Source of the DNA: Cotesia glomerata
Taxonomy: Eukaryota > Arthropoda > Insecta > Hymenoptera > Braconidae
Assembly (NCBI RefSeq): GCF_020080835.1
Contig: NC_058163.1
Span: 22,471,904-22,535,903, forward strand
Length of the DNA stretch: 64,000 bases
Direction: 5' to 3'
Shown here in pieces: positions 36,101 to 47,382 of the stretch. Every line of letters begins with the position of its first letter. The stretch's first letter is position 1. The notes under the pieces were generated by a model. The model was not told the origin of the DNA. It saw only the letters and a program-made list of their open reading frames with translations, and made no database searches. The position numbers and the translations under genes are program-made.

Positions 36101-37578
36101 TTTAGTGTCGTTGCAAAAGTTTTGAATTGAATTCGTGCCTTTTCAAGGTTTCATTTCATTCTCACTGATATTGAATTTATTATGATAAGTATTTAGGCTG
36201 CATTCAAAAATGCTTTATCTCTAGATACATAATTAAGAAATTTTCTTGAATGATTGTGAAATATTGAAATTTTTAAAGATATAAGCTCATCCCGATGTTA
36301 TACTCATCGAGACCTTTCATTTGAGTACTCACATCAATTTTTCATATATTTTATATATTTATATATATGTATATATGAAAAATATATAAAAAATGTATGT
36401 GGGTACTCAAATGAAAGCTCTTGATGAGTGTAATGGCGGGATGAGCTTATATCTTTAAAAACATCAATATTTAAGAAAGTACAGGGTATTTTAACAAATA
36501 TCTTGTGAACTATTAACATTTTTAAAGATATAAGTTCATCTTGATGTTACACTCATCGAGACCTTTCATTTGAGTACCCACATCAATTTTTCATATATTT
36601 ATATATAATATATATATGTATATATGAAAAATATATCAAAATGCATGTGGGTACTCAAATAAAAGCTCTTGATGAGTGTAACATTGGGATGAGCTTATAT
36701 CTTTAAAAACATCAATAGTAAAGAAAGTACAGGGTATTTTAACAAATATCTTGTGAAATATTGACCTTTTTAAAGATATAAGCTCACGCCTACTTTACAT
36801 TCATCGAAACCTTTTATTTGAGTACCCACATCAATTTGTTATATATTTATATCGACGGTCTAATTAGCAATTTGTCTAACTCCTTATTTTTTAGAGGGTG
36901 ATTTTTTAACATTTTGATGTAGCCGTAATCGAATTATAAATTATTTGAATGATTCAAACCTAAATATTATATCTCTATTGGATAATAATGATATTAAATG
37001 GTTTTTTAAAGTGATAATAAATTTTGAACTAATTGTTTTTTTCTTACAAATAGAAAATTCTCTAAAATGGAGTTAGACAATTTGCTAATTAGAACGTCGA
37101 TATATATTATATATATTTATATGTGAAAAATATATCAAAAATGTATGTGGGTACTCAAATGAAAGCACTTGATAAGTGTAATATCGGGATGAGCTTATAT
37201 CTTTAAAAACGTCAATAGTAAAGAAAGTGCGGTGCAATTTAATGAATGTCTTGTGAACTATTGACATTTTTAAAGATATAAGCTCATCCCGATGTTACAC
37301 TCATCGAGACCTTGCATTTGAGTACCTACATCAATTTTTCATATATTTGATATATTTATATATATATGAATATATGAAAAATATATCAAAATGCATGTGG
37401 GTACTCAAATGAAAGCTCTTGATGAGTGCATCATCGGGATGAGCTTATATCTTTAAAAACCTCAATATTTAAGAAAGTATAGTGCAATTTAACAAAATTC
37501 AGTATTTAATAAAGCAAAATTTTAATTTTTTTTAGTTCGTAAATCACGGCAGTCACATAGTGACTGCAAGATTGCTAG
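36101..37578 (+). mobile_element. Helitron family E copy 4, 5'-truncated, with nested MITE G
   Basis: The 5' end (TCTATATT...) is missing: the copy starts at the internal phrase tttagtgtcgttgcaaaag. It holds several palindromic units in tandem (about 36280, 36525, 36775 and 37265). The third is split by MITE G at 36853-37099. The 3' end is intact: hairpin gcagtcac-ata-gtgactgc (37549-37567), then aagattg, then CTAG (37575-37578) followed by T. No Rep/helicase frame. Confidence 0.9.
36853..37099 (-). mobile_element. MITE family G copy 3, nested in a Helitron unit
   Basis: CGACGGTCTAATTAGCAATT at the left and the complementary CGACGTTCTAATTAGC at the right; inverted match of 31 bases with two mismatches. 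It sits in the TA-rich centre of a Helitron palindrome, flanked by ATAT on both sides. It is therefore younger than that Helitron copy. Confidence 0.85.
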
Positions 37579-38270
37579 TTATTATTATTATTATCCATTT
37601 TTTTTAAGTACAGATGGATCTAGATTTAATATTTAATAACAATATAACGAGACGATAATAAATAATAAACTTTCTTGGAAGCATATCAAACATTGAATAA
37701 TGATGATGTATTAAATAAAAATGATATTGTACAGATTCTGCACCTGTAGGGAGCCTCCTGGTAAAAGTGATGCTCGGTCACTCGTAAACATGATTAGTCA
37801 AATGGGTTTAATCTGTTTGGGCTTGATCCTCATCTCAGATGATCCCCGCGGGGAGTTTTTGAATTCAATTCTATTCTTCATCAATTCCGATAGATCGCTC
37901 ACTATTGAAGCTAGTTGGAAGAATAGAAGAAAAGATACGATTACGATATGCTGACTCGGAAAAATTTAGATTAAAAAAAAAAATGTTTTTACCCTACCTC
38001 AGAAAAAAACATACTTACCGTTATTCCTAATCCTTTCCGGTCGCAGTTTACAATAATTTCTCCGGGTACATTTACATTTGCAATTCAGTTTGTTTCTGGA
38101 ATCATTTACAACTCGGGGCATTAACTTTTATAGAATAACATTTTTGAGTTATTAGACTAAATTACCCAGGTATTTATTGAGCTGCTCTGCAAAAAAGATC
38201 AGATAATTATTGAAACTAACGGAGAAGAGCTATTTTGATATTTATTGTTTTTTCAATAAATTTAAAAAAT
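37579..38270. other. Unique block, no recognised gene
   Basis: Single-copy. The 77-codon frame at 37721-37954 shows no domain. Nothing else is recognised. Confidence 0.35.
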
Positions 38271-38690
38271 TTTTTTTACACTAGAAAATTTTTTATCTAA
38301 AAAAATTATTTTAAAAATAATTTTGTCTTCATTAAAAAATTTTTAATTTTACAATTTTTTTTCTCGTTTTTTTTTTTTTAAATTTTATATTTTTATTCAA
38401 AAAAAATTTTGTCATTCAAAATAACAAAAAAAAAAAAATATTTTTATTTTATTAAATTTATTCGAGTTTATTTTTAAAATTATTTTAAAAACAATCTTGT
38501 CTTGATTAAAAAATTTTTAATTTTACAATTTTTTTTCTCGTTTTTTTTTTTTTAAGAATTTTATATTTTTATTAAAAAAAATTTTTTTCATTAAATATAA
38601 CAAAAAAATGATTTTTTTTAATAAATTTATTCAAGTTTATTTAAAAAATTATAAGACTTATTTATAATAATAAAAAAAAATAACAAAAAA
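38271..38690. repeat. AT-rich tandem repeat, about 174-bp period
   Basis: 'aaaaaatttttaattttaca' followed by 'ttttttttctcg' occurs at about 38333 and 38507. Adjacent blocks are colinear, giving two full units and part of a third. About 90% A+T, no coding. Confidence 0.75.
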
Positions 38691-39526
38691 GTAAATTAAA
38701 AAAAAAAATAATTTTAACAATAATATTGTTGAAAATTAATTAATTCTAGATACTTTTTTTATGTGTATAAATGAATGTAGAGGATGATCTCCATTGAAAG
38801 ACTTGAATGGGCGAGGTCAATAAATTGAAGTGTAAACACTGTGAGCGTGTAGTATATTATATATTATCATTGTTGTTATTGTATATAATGGACTAGCATA
38901 GGGACTAAGATGCTGTGAATAAGGGAGTGATATTAATTCCTGTCTCTTGTGCTAGACCACCGAAGGGATCCACAGACAACAGACACGCAGACACACTGCA
39001 CACTATGTTGACCAACAACCAGGAGACCGAGGAATAAGAATGATATAAGAGTAAATAATAACAATAACAATAAATATATGTGGTAAAAGGAAGAAAGAAG
39101 AAAGTGATGTTGCTATAAGGACGGTACTGTTGATTTGTGGTCAACTAATTTTTAGGCTCGACAGGACCGCCCTGGTTCGCCATTAGCTGCCCATTCTTAA
39201 CCCAAAAATAAGTCCAGCCAACTGGATATTTAGTCTCTCGACTGGACACTGGGATTTGTTGAGTTTTTCGATGAGAACACATCAATATTGACGTTAGTTG
39301 TTCAAAAATCAAAATAGGATCTTGTGATAAATTTTTACATTTAAAAAAATGAATTTTATTGAAAAAAAAAATTATTTAAGTTTTATTTTCTTGATTTTTT
39401 AATTTTTAAAAATCGCGTGAGTTAAGAAAAAAATTAGATTTATTTAAGCAAAGTATTATTTGAAAATTTCATTCTTTCTTTGTAGGATTAGGTTCAAATT
39501 AATTATATTAATAATTATATAACAAA
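38691..39526. other. Unique block, no recognised gene
   Basis: 38760-39300 is of moderate complexity and single-copy. A minus-strand frame (38905-39144) has a hydrophobic, tyrosine-rich stretch but no recognisable family. 39300-39520 is AT-rich. Confidence 0.35.
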
Positions 39527-40175
39527 GTTCTTGGCTCAAGAAAATTTTCGGGTGCCTGAAGGAAGACCGAAGTTGTGTTGGCCGAAGAAAAAATTTTTCT
39601 TAAAATTCTGTTGTTGGTGGAAGTCATTTTTTCTTAATTTAAATTATCATAAATACTTGATACAATAAATTTTTATATTTGATCAAGATTTTTAGATACT
39701 TTAGGGAAGCAGCGCCACCTACTTCAGCTGAGAAAAAAATTTTCTCACCTTGAGAAAATTTTTCTCTTGAATATTTGATACCCATTTTATCGTGCAATTA
39801 TACATATTGAATGAAAAAAAATCATGAAATATTATTTGATCTTCCCATTTGACATGTTAGTCAATAAAAATATTAATGATAATTTACTTCTATCTTTATA
39901 TTTAATTTTTTGGGGCAAGAGAGAAATTTTCTCAAGACAAGAAAATTTACTTCTATCAAGAACTAAATTTTTTGGAGCAAGAGGCTGAATTTTCTCAAAA
40001 CAAGATTTTCTTGACTTAAATAAATTTTCTTGGATCAAGACACGTATTTCTTAAAGCAAGAGAATTAATTTTGTTGGAATAAGTGAAATTTCTTGTTAAA
40101 AAAAAATTTTTTTACTCAAGAAAATAATTAGGAAGAAAAAAAATTTCTTGGTTCAAGTGAACCTTTTTTTCTGTG
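39527..40175 (-). mobile_element. MITE family A copy 7, 5'-truncated
   Basis: Lacks the first 30 or so bases (it starts at 'gttcttggctcaagaaaatt') and ends CTGTG at 40175 followed by TA. A small deletion removes 'attatttta' near 39790. Otherwise it is colinear with copy 6. Confidence 0.85.
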
Positions 40176-41181
40176 TAAAAAATTTGGAACGAAGAAAATG
40201 AAGTGAAAAAATTTAATAATTTTTCTTAAAAATTAATAAATTTGAATAAATAAATATATAAAAAATTTTGTATTTAACAGAAAGTTTTGATTGAGATTGA
40301 TCATATCTTCTTGAAATCAATTTAAAAAAAAAAATCTTAAAGGGTCCAAAGTTGAAAACTAACTTAGTCAAATCTAAATAAATAAATAGATGAATTCCCC
40401 TATGTAGCAATTAATTTCCAAGTGAAAGATAGCCTGAGCTCATATGAGTCCATTAAAAAAACCAAAGTTTTATCTAAAATCGCACAAACTGATCCAGAAG
40501 CCCATAGAAAGCATTAGCGTCCCGCTGGGCGTCATCATGTCTATAAGCGAGGACACGATTCGTTCTTATGTATATATTTATATTTATACAAGGAAACGAC
40601 ATCCGGATGAGTCCTGTAGAGCCTCGGCATAATGGAGCCCTGGATATCTATGAATGAAAGAGTAATCGGTGTTTTGATGTCAGGCCTGAGCTGATAAAAT
40701 TATCCCCGAGACGGATCGGAGTCGAGGAGCTGATTGAGGCTTACTTCAGCCTTCACTTCTTCTTCTTCTTATTCTTATATCTTCTTGGAGTTATTGTTAT
40801 TCTTGCTCCCGATATTTAATGTCTAGTCCCAGCGAGCTACCGGCTAATCCGGGGGCTATCTGGCTTGATCGGCATAATTGTCTCATTGTATTTGGTGACT
40901 TGGCCAATGGGGAATCAATCTTCGAATCGATCTCGATTACCTCCTGCGGGGAATGAAAATCCGAGCACCTGTGGTTTTTCAAAATATATCGCTCCTAAAT
41001 TCATCGTGACTTTGAATTACTTCCTCTTGATCTTATTTTTTTATTCGGAGGTTAGAATTTAGATTTTTTGTTACATTTTAAATCTTCCCCACTTCTCACG
41101 CCTAAACTATTAATTTTGAAATATCGAGCTTTAGATCTTTACTTATGATGGTGGGAGGTCTCGTCGCTGATTTTTGTAGGG
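40176..41181. other. Unique block, no recognised gene
   Basis: Single-copy; 40440-41000 is the more complex part. Frames at 40444-40632, 40797-40982 (minus) and 40865-41062 have no recognisable domain. Confidence 0.35.
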
Positions 41182-41182
41182 A

Positions 41183-41335
41183 AAAAATTAGGTATTGATT
41201 AAAAAGAATGATTATATTCGGTGGATAGTAAAAAATAGGTTTTATTTTACGTAAAAAATTGATATTAAAATTTTTAAATTCATTGAATAATAAATAAAAG
41301 TATATAAAATACATTTTTAATCAATATATTAAATC
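41183..41335 (+). repeat. Left arm of a 150-bp direct repeat
   Basis: Starts 'aaaaattaggtattgatt' and ends near 'tcaatatattaaat'. The copy at 41660-41813 differs by about one base in 150 (ggatagtaa versus ggataataa). The two copies bracket a minisatellite. Near identity means that the duplication is recent. Confidence 0.9.
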
Positions 41336-41659
41336 ACATAATGTGAAATTATGTGAAGTTATCGCTTGAATGAATCGACTGAAATTATGTGAAATTATGT
41401 GAAATTATGTGAAGTTATGTGCAGAATACACTTTTCGGTTTTCTTTCGTTCATGATATCTCTTAAACGAACTGGCTGAAATTATGTGAAATTATGTGAAG
41501 TTATGTGCAGAAAACACTTTTCGGTTTTTTTTCGTTCATGATTTCTCTTGAACGAATCGACTGAAATTATGTGAAATTATGTGAAATTATGTGAAGTTAT
41601 GTGCAGGAAACACTTTTCGGTTTTCTTTCGTTCATGATATCTCTTGAACAAACTGACTG
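41336..41659. repeat. Minisatellite with 11-bp and about 85-bp periods, array 1
   Basis: The long unit reads cacttttcggttttctttcg, then ttcatgat-tctcttgaacgaa, then an 11-bp sub-repeat 'aaattatgtga' present 2-4 times. Landmark cacttttcgg recurs at about 41430, 41515 and 41611 (spacing 85 and 96). The 85-bp unit is the reverse complement of an internal part of element H (cgaaagaaaaccgaaaaaag region), so it was amplified from H. Confidence 0.85.
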
Positions 41660-41813
41660 AAAAAATTAGGTATTGATTAAAAAGAATGATTATATTCGGT
41701 GGATAATAAAAAATAGGTTTTATTTTACGTAAAAAATTGATATTAAAATTTTTAAATTCATTGAATAATAAATAAAAGTATATAAAATACATTTTTAATC
41801 AATATATTAAATT
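41660..41813 (+). repeat. Right arm of a 150-bp direct repeat
   Basis: The second copy of 41183-41335. It follows the last minisatellite unit directly. Similar minus-strand open frames in both copies are a by-product. Confidence 0.9.
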
Positions 41814-41997
41814 ACCAAATTTTTCATTAGTTAAATTTTTGATTTTCTAATTTTTTAAATTATCAAAGAATGTCAAACTTAAAATTAAAGCATATAGATC
41901 AAATTTTTCGAAGTTTTTTTTTAAGTTTTTACACTGAATATTTCAATAAGTGAAAGTTTTAGTAATTTTATTTTAGAAAGTAGAAAAATTCCTATCT

Positions 41998-42381
41998 AAA
42001 ATACTTCTAATGTTCATTTATAATTTTTTGATTAAAGTTAGTTCTAAAAAACTCCATAGGGTGGCGCATGATCGCTAAATCTTCTCGCTACCAGAAAGTA
42101 AAATCTAAAGTATAATAAGACTAACCAAAATAATCATCAAAAGTACTATTTTTATTGAATATCAACTAATAAAACTAAAGATTAAGACTCAAAAGTCCCT
42201 TAGCAAAAAAAATGTTCGATTTGAATCTAAAATTAATAAGAATATCATTATCTTGATTATTAATTCAAACAACACAATTAATTTGTGGTATTAAATAAGT
42301 AAAAATACTTCTAATGTCTATTTATAATTTTTTGATCAAATTTAGTTCTAAAAATCTCCGTAGGGCGGCGCATGATCGCTA
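41998..42381 (+). repeat. 308-bp tandem duplication, first unit and start of second
   Basis: 'acttctaatgt-catttataattttttga' and 'ggcgcatgatcgcta' occur at about 42003 and 42063 and again at about 42310 and 42367. The second unit is interrupted at its TA by MITE D copy 2 and resumes at 43141. No coding. Confidence 0.8.
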
Positions 42382-43140
42382 CACGGAAAAAAGTAAACTG
42401 TAATATTGACTCGGATTCCGGTTAATTTTTATAGTTTCAAACAGTAAAGCGGACATCGGGGTGGCAAAAATATAAATATTACAGAACTTAATGTAGAAAG
42501 TATAAAAGCCACAATTTATAATTTAATATCCAAAATAAGTGATTAGTAGCTGTCACTATAGTAAATAACGACTCTTTCATCTTAAAAAATTACAGTTTCA
42601 AATAGTAAAAATTGCCATTTCAATATTTAGTCCATATTATGAGGAGAAGGGGAACTCAGATGAGGAGAAGGGGGTCTCACTCTGGGAGAATTTAACATTT
42701 GAAACAGTAAAAATTATACTTTTAAAATATACATTTTAACAATCCAAGCAAGTCAATAATTACAGTTTGATTTTTAGCGTTGCGTTTAAAATTTACCATT
42801 TTACTTTGTAAATATTGACGTTGCTTGTATTAGAAATTTACTAACATTATTTTATACTTTTTACAAATCATAAGATCATTTTTTAGGTGCGAAATGATAA
42901 ATATCAAAGTCTGAATTCTTAATTATTATACTTTAACATTTTAGGCATTTACATAGCGAATATTACTGTTTGAAATAGTATTTTCTTCCATGTAAAGAGT
43001 AAATTGTAACGTTTAAATGGTAAATATTATAAAGTGAATAGTAAAATTACGATTTTACTGTTTGAAATGGTAATTTTTAGCAGTTGATCATTACTTATTA
43101 TAAATCGACTGTTATTTATTATAGTTTATTTTTTTCGGTG
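42382..43140. mobile_element. MITE family D copy 2, with internal empty site
   Basis: 759 bp, CACGGAAAAAAGTAAACTGT at the left, CACCG (mutated) at the right. It splits the second unit of a tandem duplication: gatcgcTA-[element]-TAgattgt versus the unsplit gatcgcTAaatctt at 42071. That comparison shows directly that TA was duplicated. Very similar to the copies at 12917, 50186 and 56612. Confidence 0.92.
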
Positions 43141-43608
43141 TAGATTGTCTTGCTATCAGAAAGTTAAATCCACGGTATAATAAGAATAGCTAAAATAATC
43201 ATCAAAAATACTATTTTTAATGAATATCAACTAGTAAATTAAAACCGAAAATCAAAAAGAATATCATTATCTTGATTATTAATTCAAGCAACAAAATGAA
43301 TTTGTGGCATTAAATTAGTTGTTCTAAATAGAATTTTGTTGTTCGATTATATTCCTTGCAATCATTAATAATTTCGGTCAATGATTGTGAACTAATAAAA
43401 AAATAAACTTGACTTAAAAAAAAATTCTTGAACCGAGAATATGATTTTAAGTATTTTAAATCGAGTAAAAAATTTTTTGAGTGGTTTGGTCTTGATTCAA
43501 GTAAATTTTATTAGATTTAAAAATTTTTTTCTTTGATTTAAAACTATTAATCTCTTCAAAATAATATTCTTGGTTCACGAATTTTTCTTTTGAATCAAAT
43601 AAATTTTC
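43141..43608. repeat. Remainder of the 308-bp duplicate, then MITE-like sequence
   Basis: 43141-43340 continues the interrupted second unit (ataatcatcaaaa-tactattttt). 43390-43600 holds 'aacttgactt', 'cttgaaccgag' and 'cttggttcacg' blocks like the interior of the 203-bp MITE. No gene. Confidence 0.55.
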
Positions 43609-43754
43609 AACTTCCCGCTACGAAAATCGAAGATTTTCAAAAATCGGGAAGTTATTGTTTTCACCCCGTTTTGCAAAAATCGAGTTTTCATCAGATCTCG
43701 ACGTTTGAAGGTCACAGGAAGCTTCCCTGACTATCCCCGCGAGGTTGTCACGGC

Positions 43755-43821
<67 letters not shown>

Positions 43822-44520
43822 TATGTGAACCGCTTATAACTTTTGAACGGCTTGACCGATTTCATCGCGGTTGGTGCCATTCGGAAGGGCTTGACCAAAC
43901 TTAGATTTTGAAAACTATTTGGACCGATTCAGATCAATAGATTTTGAGAAATCTTCAAAAAACTGAAAAAAAAATTTTTTTCAAATGTGGTTTTTTTGGA
44001 ATAGCTTTTAAACGGCTTAATAGTTCAATTCCAAAAACTAATCAGCTCTTAACCTCAAAAAACCACGTCGATCGCCACCAGTCCGGTCAAAATCGGTTGA
44101 TTCATTCGAGAGGTATCGTGAACGAAAGAAAACCGAAAAAAGTGTTTTTTCGGAATAACTCCAAAATTTCTAGCGCGATCAATTCAAAATTTGAGATTCT
44201 TTGTGAGGCTTAAAAAACTGCGTCGAATGCTTCTAACCGCGTAAAAATCGGTTTATTCATTCAAAAGTTATTGTGGTTTAAAAATTCAAAAAATAGTGTC
44301 TTATCAAATCTCTATCAGACTTTTGAGCTCGAAGAGCTTTAAAGGATAGGAAAGCAATCTCTTTGAGCTCGGAGAGCTCAAAATAACCCATGAAATTGTA
44401 TTTTGAGCTCGAAGAGCTCAAAACGTCATTGGTGCAATTTTAAGCGCCTAAGTATGAAATTAGCGGGAAGTTGCAGGGATGGCCTTCAGGGTCAACCGTT
44501 TTCCTAATTTTTTTTGGATC
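43609..44520. mobile_element. Element H copy 2 with a GT microsatellite
   Basis: aacttcccgct at 43609-43619 and its complement at 44462-44472, followed by the same tail, gcagggatggcc. Colinear with copy 1. The short tatg/gtgt stretch of copy 1 has expanded here to a pure (GT)n of about 60 bp (43757-43817). The gagctc blocks near 44320-44420 form small hairpins. Confidence 0.7.
43757..43817. repeat. (GT)n microsatellite within element H
   Basis: About 30 GT units. The corresponding part of copy 1 (32132-32160) is an interrupted tatg/gt stretch, so the pure tract arose after the copies separated. Confidence 0.95.
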
Positions 44521-44524
44521 GATT

Positions 44525-44996
44525 TATGTATTATTTTGAGCTCTCCGAGCTTGGAGAGATAGCTTTTCTATGCTTCTTCGAGCTCAAAAGTCTAAAAATT
44601 ATACTATCTCATCAAAAACGATCCGAAAAGAAATGTTATGTGAACTTATGCAAAATTATGTAAAGTTATGTGAAGTTATGTGGAAAAAACACTTTTCGGT
44701 TTTCTTTCGTTCATGATATCTTTTAAACGAACTGGTTGAAATGATGTGAAATTATGTGAAATTATGTGAAGTTATGTGCAGAAAAAACTTTTCGGTTTTC
44801 TTTCGTTCATGATTTCTCTTGAACGAATCGACTGAAATTATGTGAAGTTATGTGCAGGAAACACTTTTCGGTTTTCTTTCGTTCATGATATCTCTTGAAC
44901 AAACTGACTGAAATTATGTGAAATTATGTGAAGTTATGTGCAGGAAACACTTTTCGGTTTTCTTTCGTTCATGATATCTCTTGAACGAATTGACTG
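44525..44996 (-). repeat. Inverted piece of element H grading into minisatellite array 2
   Basis: 44530-44620 is complementary to the gagctc region of H copies 1 and 2. It is followed by the same 11-bp and 75-97-bp repeats as array 1 (landmark cttttcggtt at about 44692, 44788, 44864 and 44950). Both arrays have the same orientation relative to H, so the amplification could have started once and been copied. Confidence 0.75.
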
Positions 44997-45263
44997 CACT
45001 GATAGAAGGATTTATTTGTATTAAATAATATTTGTTAATAGCTAACAAATCATTTATTAGAGACCATTTTTTAATGTTAAATAAATATTTCTTAGTATTC
45101 AAAATGATTTGTTTGTATTCAATAAATCTGATATTCATTTATTAAGTATTAATAAATCTTTTTAAATACTAAGAAATATTTGTTAAGGCCTAACAAATGG
45201 CTTCTAATAAATGATTTGTTAAATATTAACAAATCTTTTTAACTATAAACAAATCTATTAGTG
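44997..45263. mobile_element. MITE family C copy 2, inserted in the minisatellite
   Basis: CACTGATAGAAGGATTT at the left; the right terminus has lost 'cttc' and reads ctattagtg. Flanked by TG on both sides and by minisatellite text on both sides ('gaattgac' and 'aagttatgtgaaatt'). It is younger than array 2. Confidence 0.85.
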
Positions 45264-45462
45264 TGAAGTTATGTGAAATTAAATTCTATGTCAAAAGTAT
45301 AGAAAGACTATCTCTTTGAGCTTGGAGAGCTCAAAATAAGACATAAGTTGTTTTTTTGAGCTCGAAGAGCAATTATTAGTGCAATTTTAAGCGCCTAGGT
45401 ATGTAAGTGGCGGGAAGTTGCAGGGATGGCCTTCAGGGTCAACCGTTTGTCTAATTTTTTTA
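45264..45462 (+). repeat. Right-end fragment of element H (copy 3)
   Basis: After a last piece of minisatellite, 45290-45462 repeats the distal part of H: 'gagagctcaaaata', 'aattttaagcgcctagg', gcgggaagttgcagggat, 'ggtcaaccgtttgtctaatt'. Together with 43609-45263 it forms a rearranged H cluster. Confidence 0.7.
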
Positions 45463-46338
45463 TCAATCTATCAGTGCTAACTTAACATACGTCAATGATC
45501 TAGCTTCTTGTTTAGATTGTGTCCAACATTGTACCCATTGAAGAGAATTGTAATAAAGTGTTGAGAGCGATGTAACCTGGTCTATCAGTGATGTTGATGT
45601 TCGTCATCTTTCTGGTGGTACGAGTCCACCCAGTATGTTAATTCCCGTTGATGACCCCATCAGAGAACACGCAGACCGGGCAGCTAAGCCATAATCCTTA
45701 CTTTTGGTTGTGCCTGCTTACACGCTTTTCTTCTTCTTCATCCTCATCTTGATCCTGAGGCCTTCATATTGAGTTTCCGTCCTCTTCCAGCCCGAACGCC
45801 TACACACAATCTAAAATATATAATATACAACATACAAGTTACCAAGTTGAGTCAAGTATACGCGTATAAATATAAATAAATATATACTTACAAATGAGCG
45901 AGAATTCCTGGAGCCAATCGTCCTGCGATATATCCTCTCGGTCTTAACAATTCCATCCATCCATCCATCCATCCTCGGAGTGATCTATCCATCCAACATA
46001 CACCATTCGGTTTATGAACATCAACATGAGCATACATGTACAGCTTGCAAGTCACTAATCGAAGCGAAATTACCGTTGCTCGCCTATAAACATCAATGGT
46101 AATTTATTTCCGACTCACGTCTTATATCTCGAGGTGCTTTAATAATTTAATGTTTAGTTTAAATCTATTAGGAATAATGTTACATCGATGAGGTACTCGC
46201 GTAGTTATAGCTCCTCGAGATGATCTGTAGGCTCAAGTATACCTTCTACAGTCTGTGCCTGCATATAGGTAACTCTAGACAATAAAGTATCCAGAGTGGT
46301 ACCTAGTTTATATTCAGATTAAATTTAATGCAAAAATG
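45463..46338. other. Unique block, no recognised gene
   Basis: Single-copy, moderately complex sequence with a CCAT tetranucleotide tract (45953-45974). No gene is recognised. Confidence 0.35.
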
Positions 46339-46621
46339 CACTGGAAAAAAAATTTTCTTATGAAAAAAATTAAAATTTTTGTGACAAGAAATTAATTTTT
46401 TAGAAATTTTAAACAATTTTATTTCTTAGCTCAAGAAATGAAAATTTTTTCTTACAGTAACTTTCTTATTAAAGAGTTTTTTTAGATCTAAGAAAAACTA
46501 ATTTTTGATGAAAATTGTCTATCTAAAATTATCTCTTCAGCTAAGAAAAAGAAAAGCCAACAAATTAATTTTTTGTCACGAAAATGTTCATTTTTTTCAA
46601 AAAAAATTTTTTCTCTTAGTA
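46339..46621. mobile_element. Imperfect 283-bp inverted-repeat element
   Basis: The left arm, cactggaaaaaaaattttct to 'gtgacaagaaattaa', is matched on the opposite strand by the right arm, 'tactaagag' to 'cgtgacaaaaaattaa', giving arms of about 55 bp with perhaps 15 mismatches. No coding. It is AT-rich, so part of the match may be compositional; the shared 'gtgacaa-aaattaa' block is the best evidence. Confidence 0.5.
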
Positions 46622-47230
46622 TATAATTTAAAAAAAAATTTATAAAATGTAATTATAAATATATCTAATAATTGTTATAATGAAAAAAAAAAAATGCTAA
46701 TCAAATATTTAAAATTATTATATAGTTATTGTAGAGTTTTTTTTTTCAATTTAACTCGATAGGAATTAATATTTCAGACATAATTCAATTCTCTCAATAA
46801 TTTTTCTAGTAAAAATATAAGAAAGTCAATTTTTCTGTTTGTATTAACACTATATTTCATATTACTTATATACATTGACTATTATTACCATCCAATGTCT
46901 ATTAATATTATACAGCTTGTAGTCTACATCTCGTAAAACCTTCAACGCCGTCACTTTTTCGAAGAAAACACACAATTTTATTAAAGACCGCCGTCATTCG
47001 TGTGTTTAGTTTAAACAATGATTACCATCGACATCACATACGTTGCTAAGTACACATCGTTGATGATGATGACTAAATTTAGCTCTTCCGGTCTTATGAT
47101 TACAATATTTTTACATTATGATTACATTATTTCTTCTATTTTTTCATTTTTAAATCTCGTCCGAATTTTATACAAAATTTTCCTGTTAAAAAAAGGTTAG
47201 ACATTTAAATTAAAAATCTCGGATTTTTCC
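46622..47230. other. Unique block, no recognised gene
   Basis: AT-rich single-copy sequence. The 60-codon frame at 47018-47200 is hydrophobic at its end but not recognisable. Confidence 0.35.
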
Positions 47231-47295
47231 ATTTGATTCCCCAGCGGGCTCGAACCTAGTTCCCTTGGGAGCGCTCTGCCGGTTCCTTTCTTAAA
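47231..47295 (-). ncRNA. tRNA-derived fragment (SINE head)
   Basis: On the minus strand it has an A-box-like ggcagagcgc (47271-47280) and a B box ggttcgagccc (47246-47256), with an arm ctcccaagggaact between them. The 5' and 3' acceptor arms do not pair, so it is not a functional tRNA. It most resembles the pol III promoter head of a tRNA-derived SINE or a tRNA relic. The flanks are AT-rich, so the GC-rich patch stands out. Confidence 0.5.
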
Positions 47296-47382
47296 ATTTT
47301 CAATCTATAATACTCAATAAAAATTCCGTCGATTCATTTTTCGAGGAATAAATATTTAAAATATTTTATTTAATAATACAAA

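Noticed and set aside
41183..41813. LTR retrotransposon suggested by the 150-bp near-identical direct repeats
   Set aside because: No TG...CA ends, no primer binding site or polypurine tract, and only a minisatellite between the repeats.
47246..47280. Functional tRNA gene on the minus strand
   Set aside because: The acceptor and anticodon arms cannot be folded convincingly; only the A and B box text is present.
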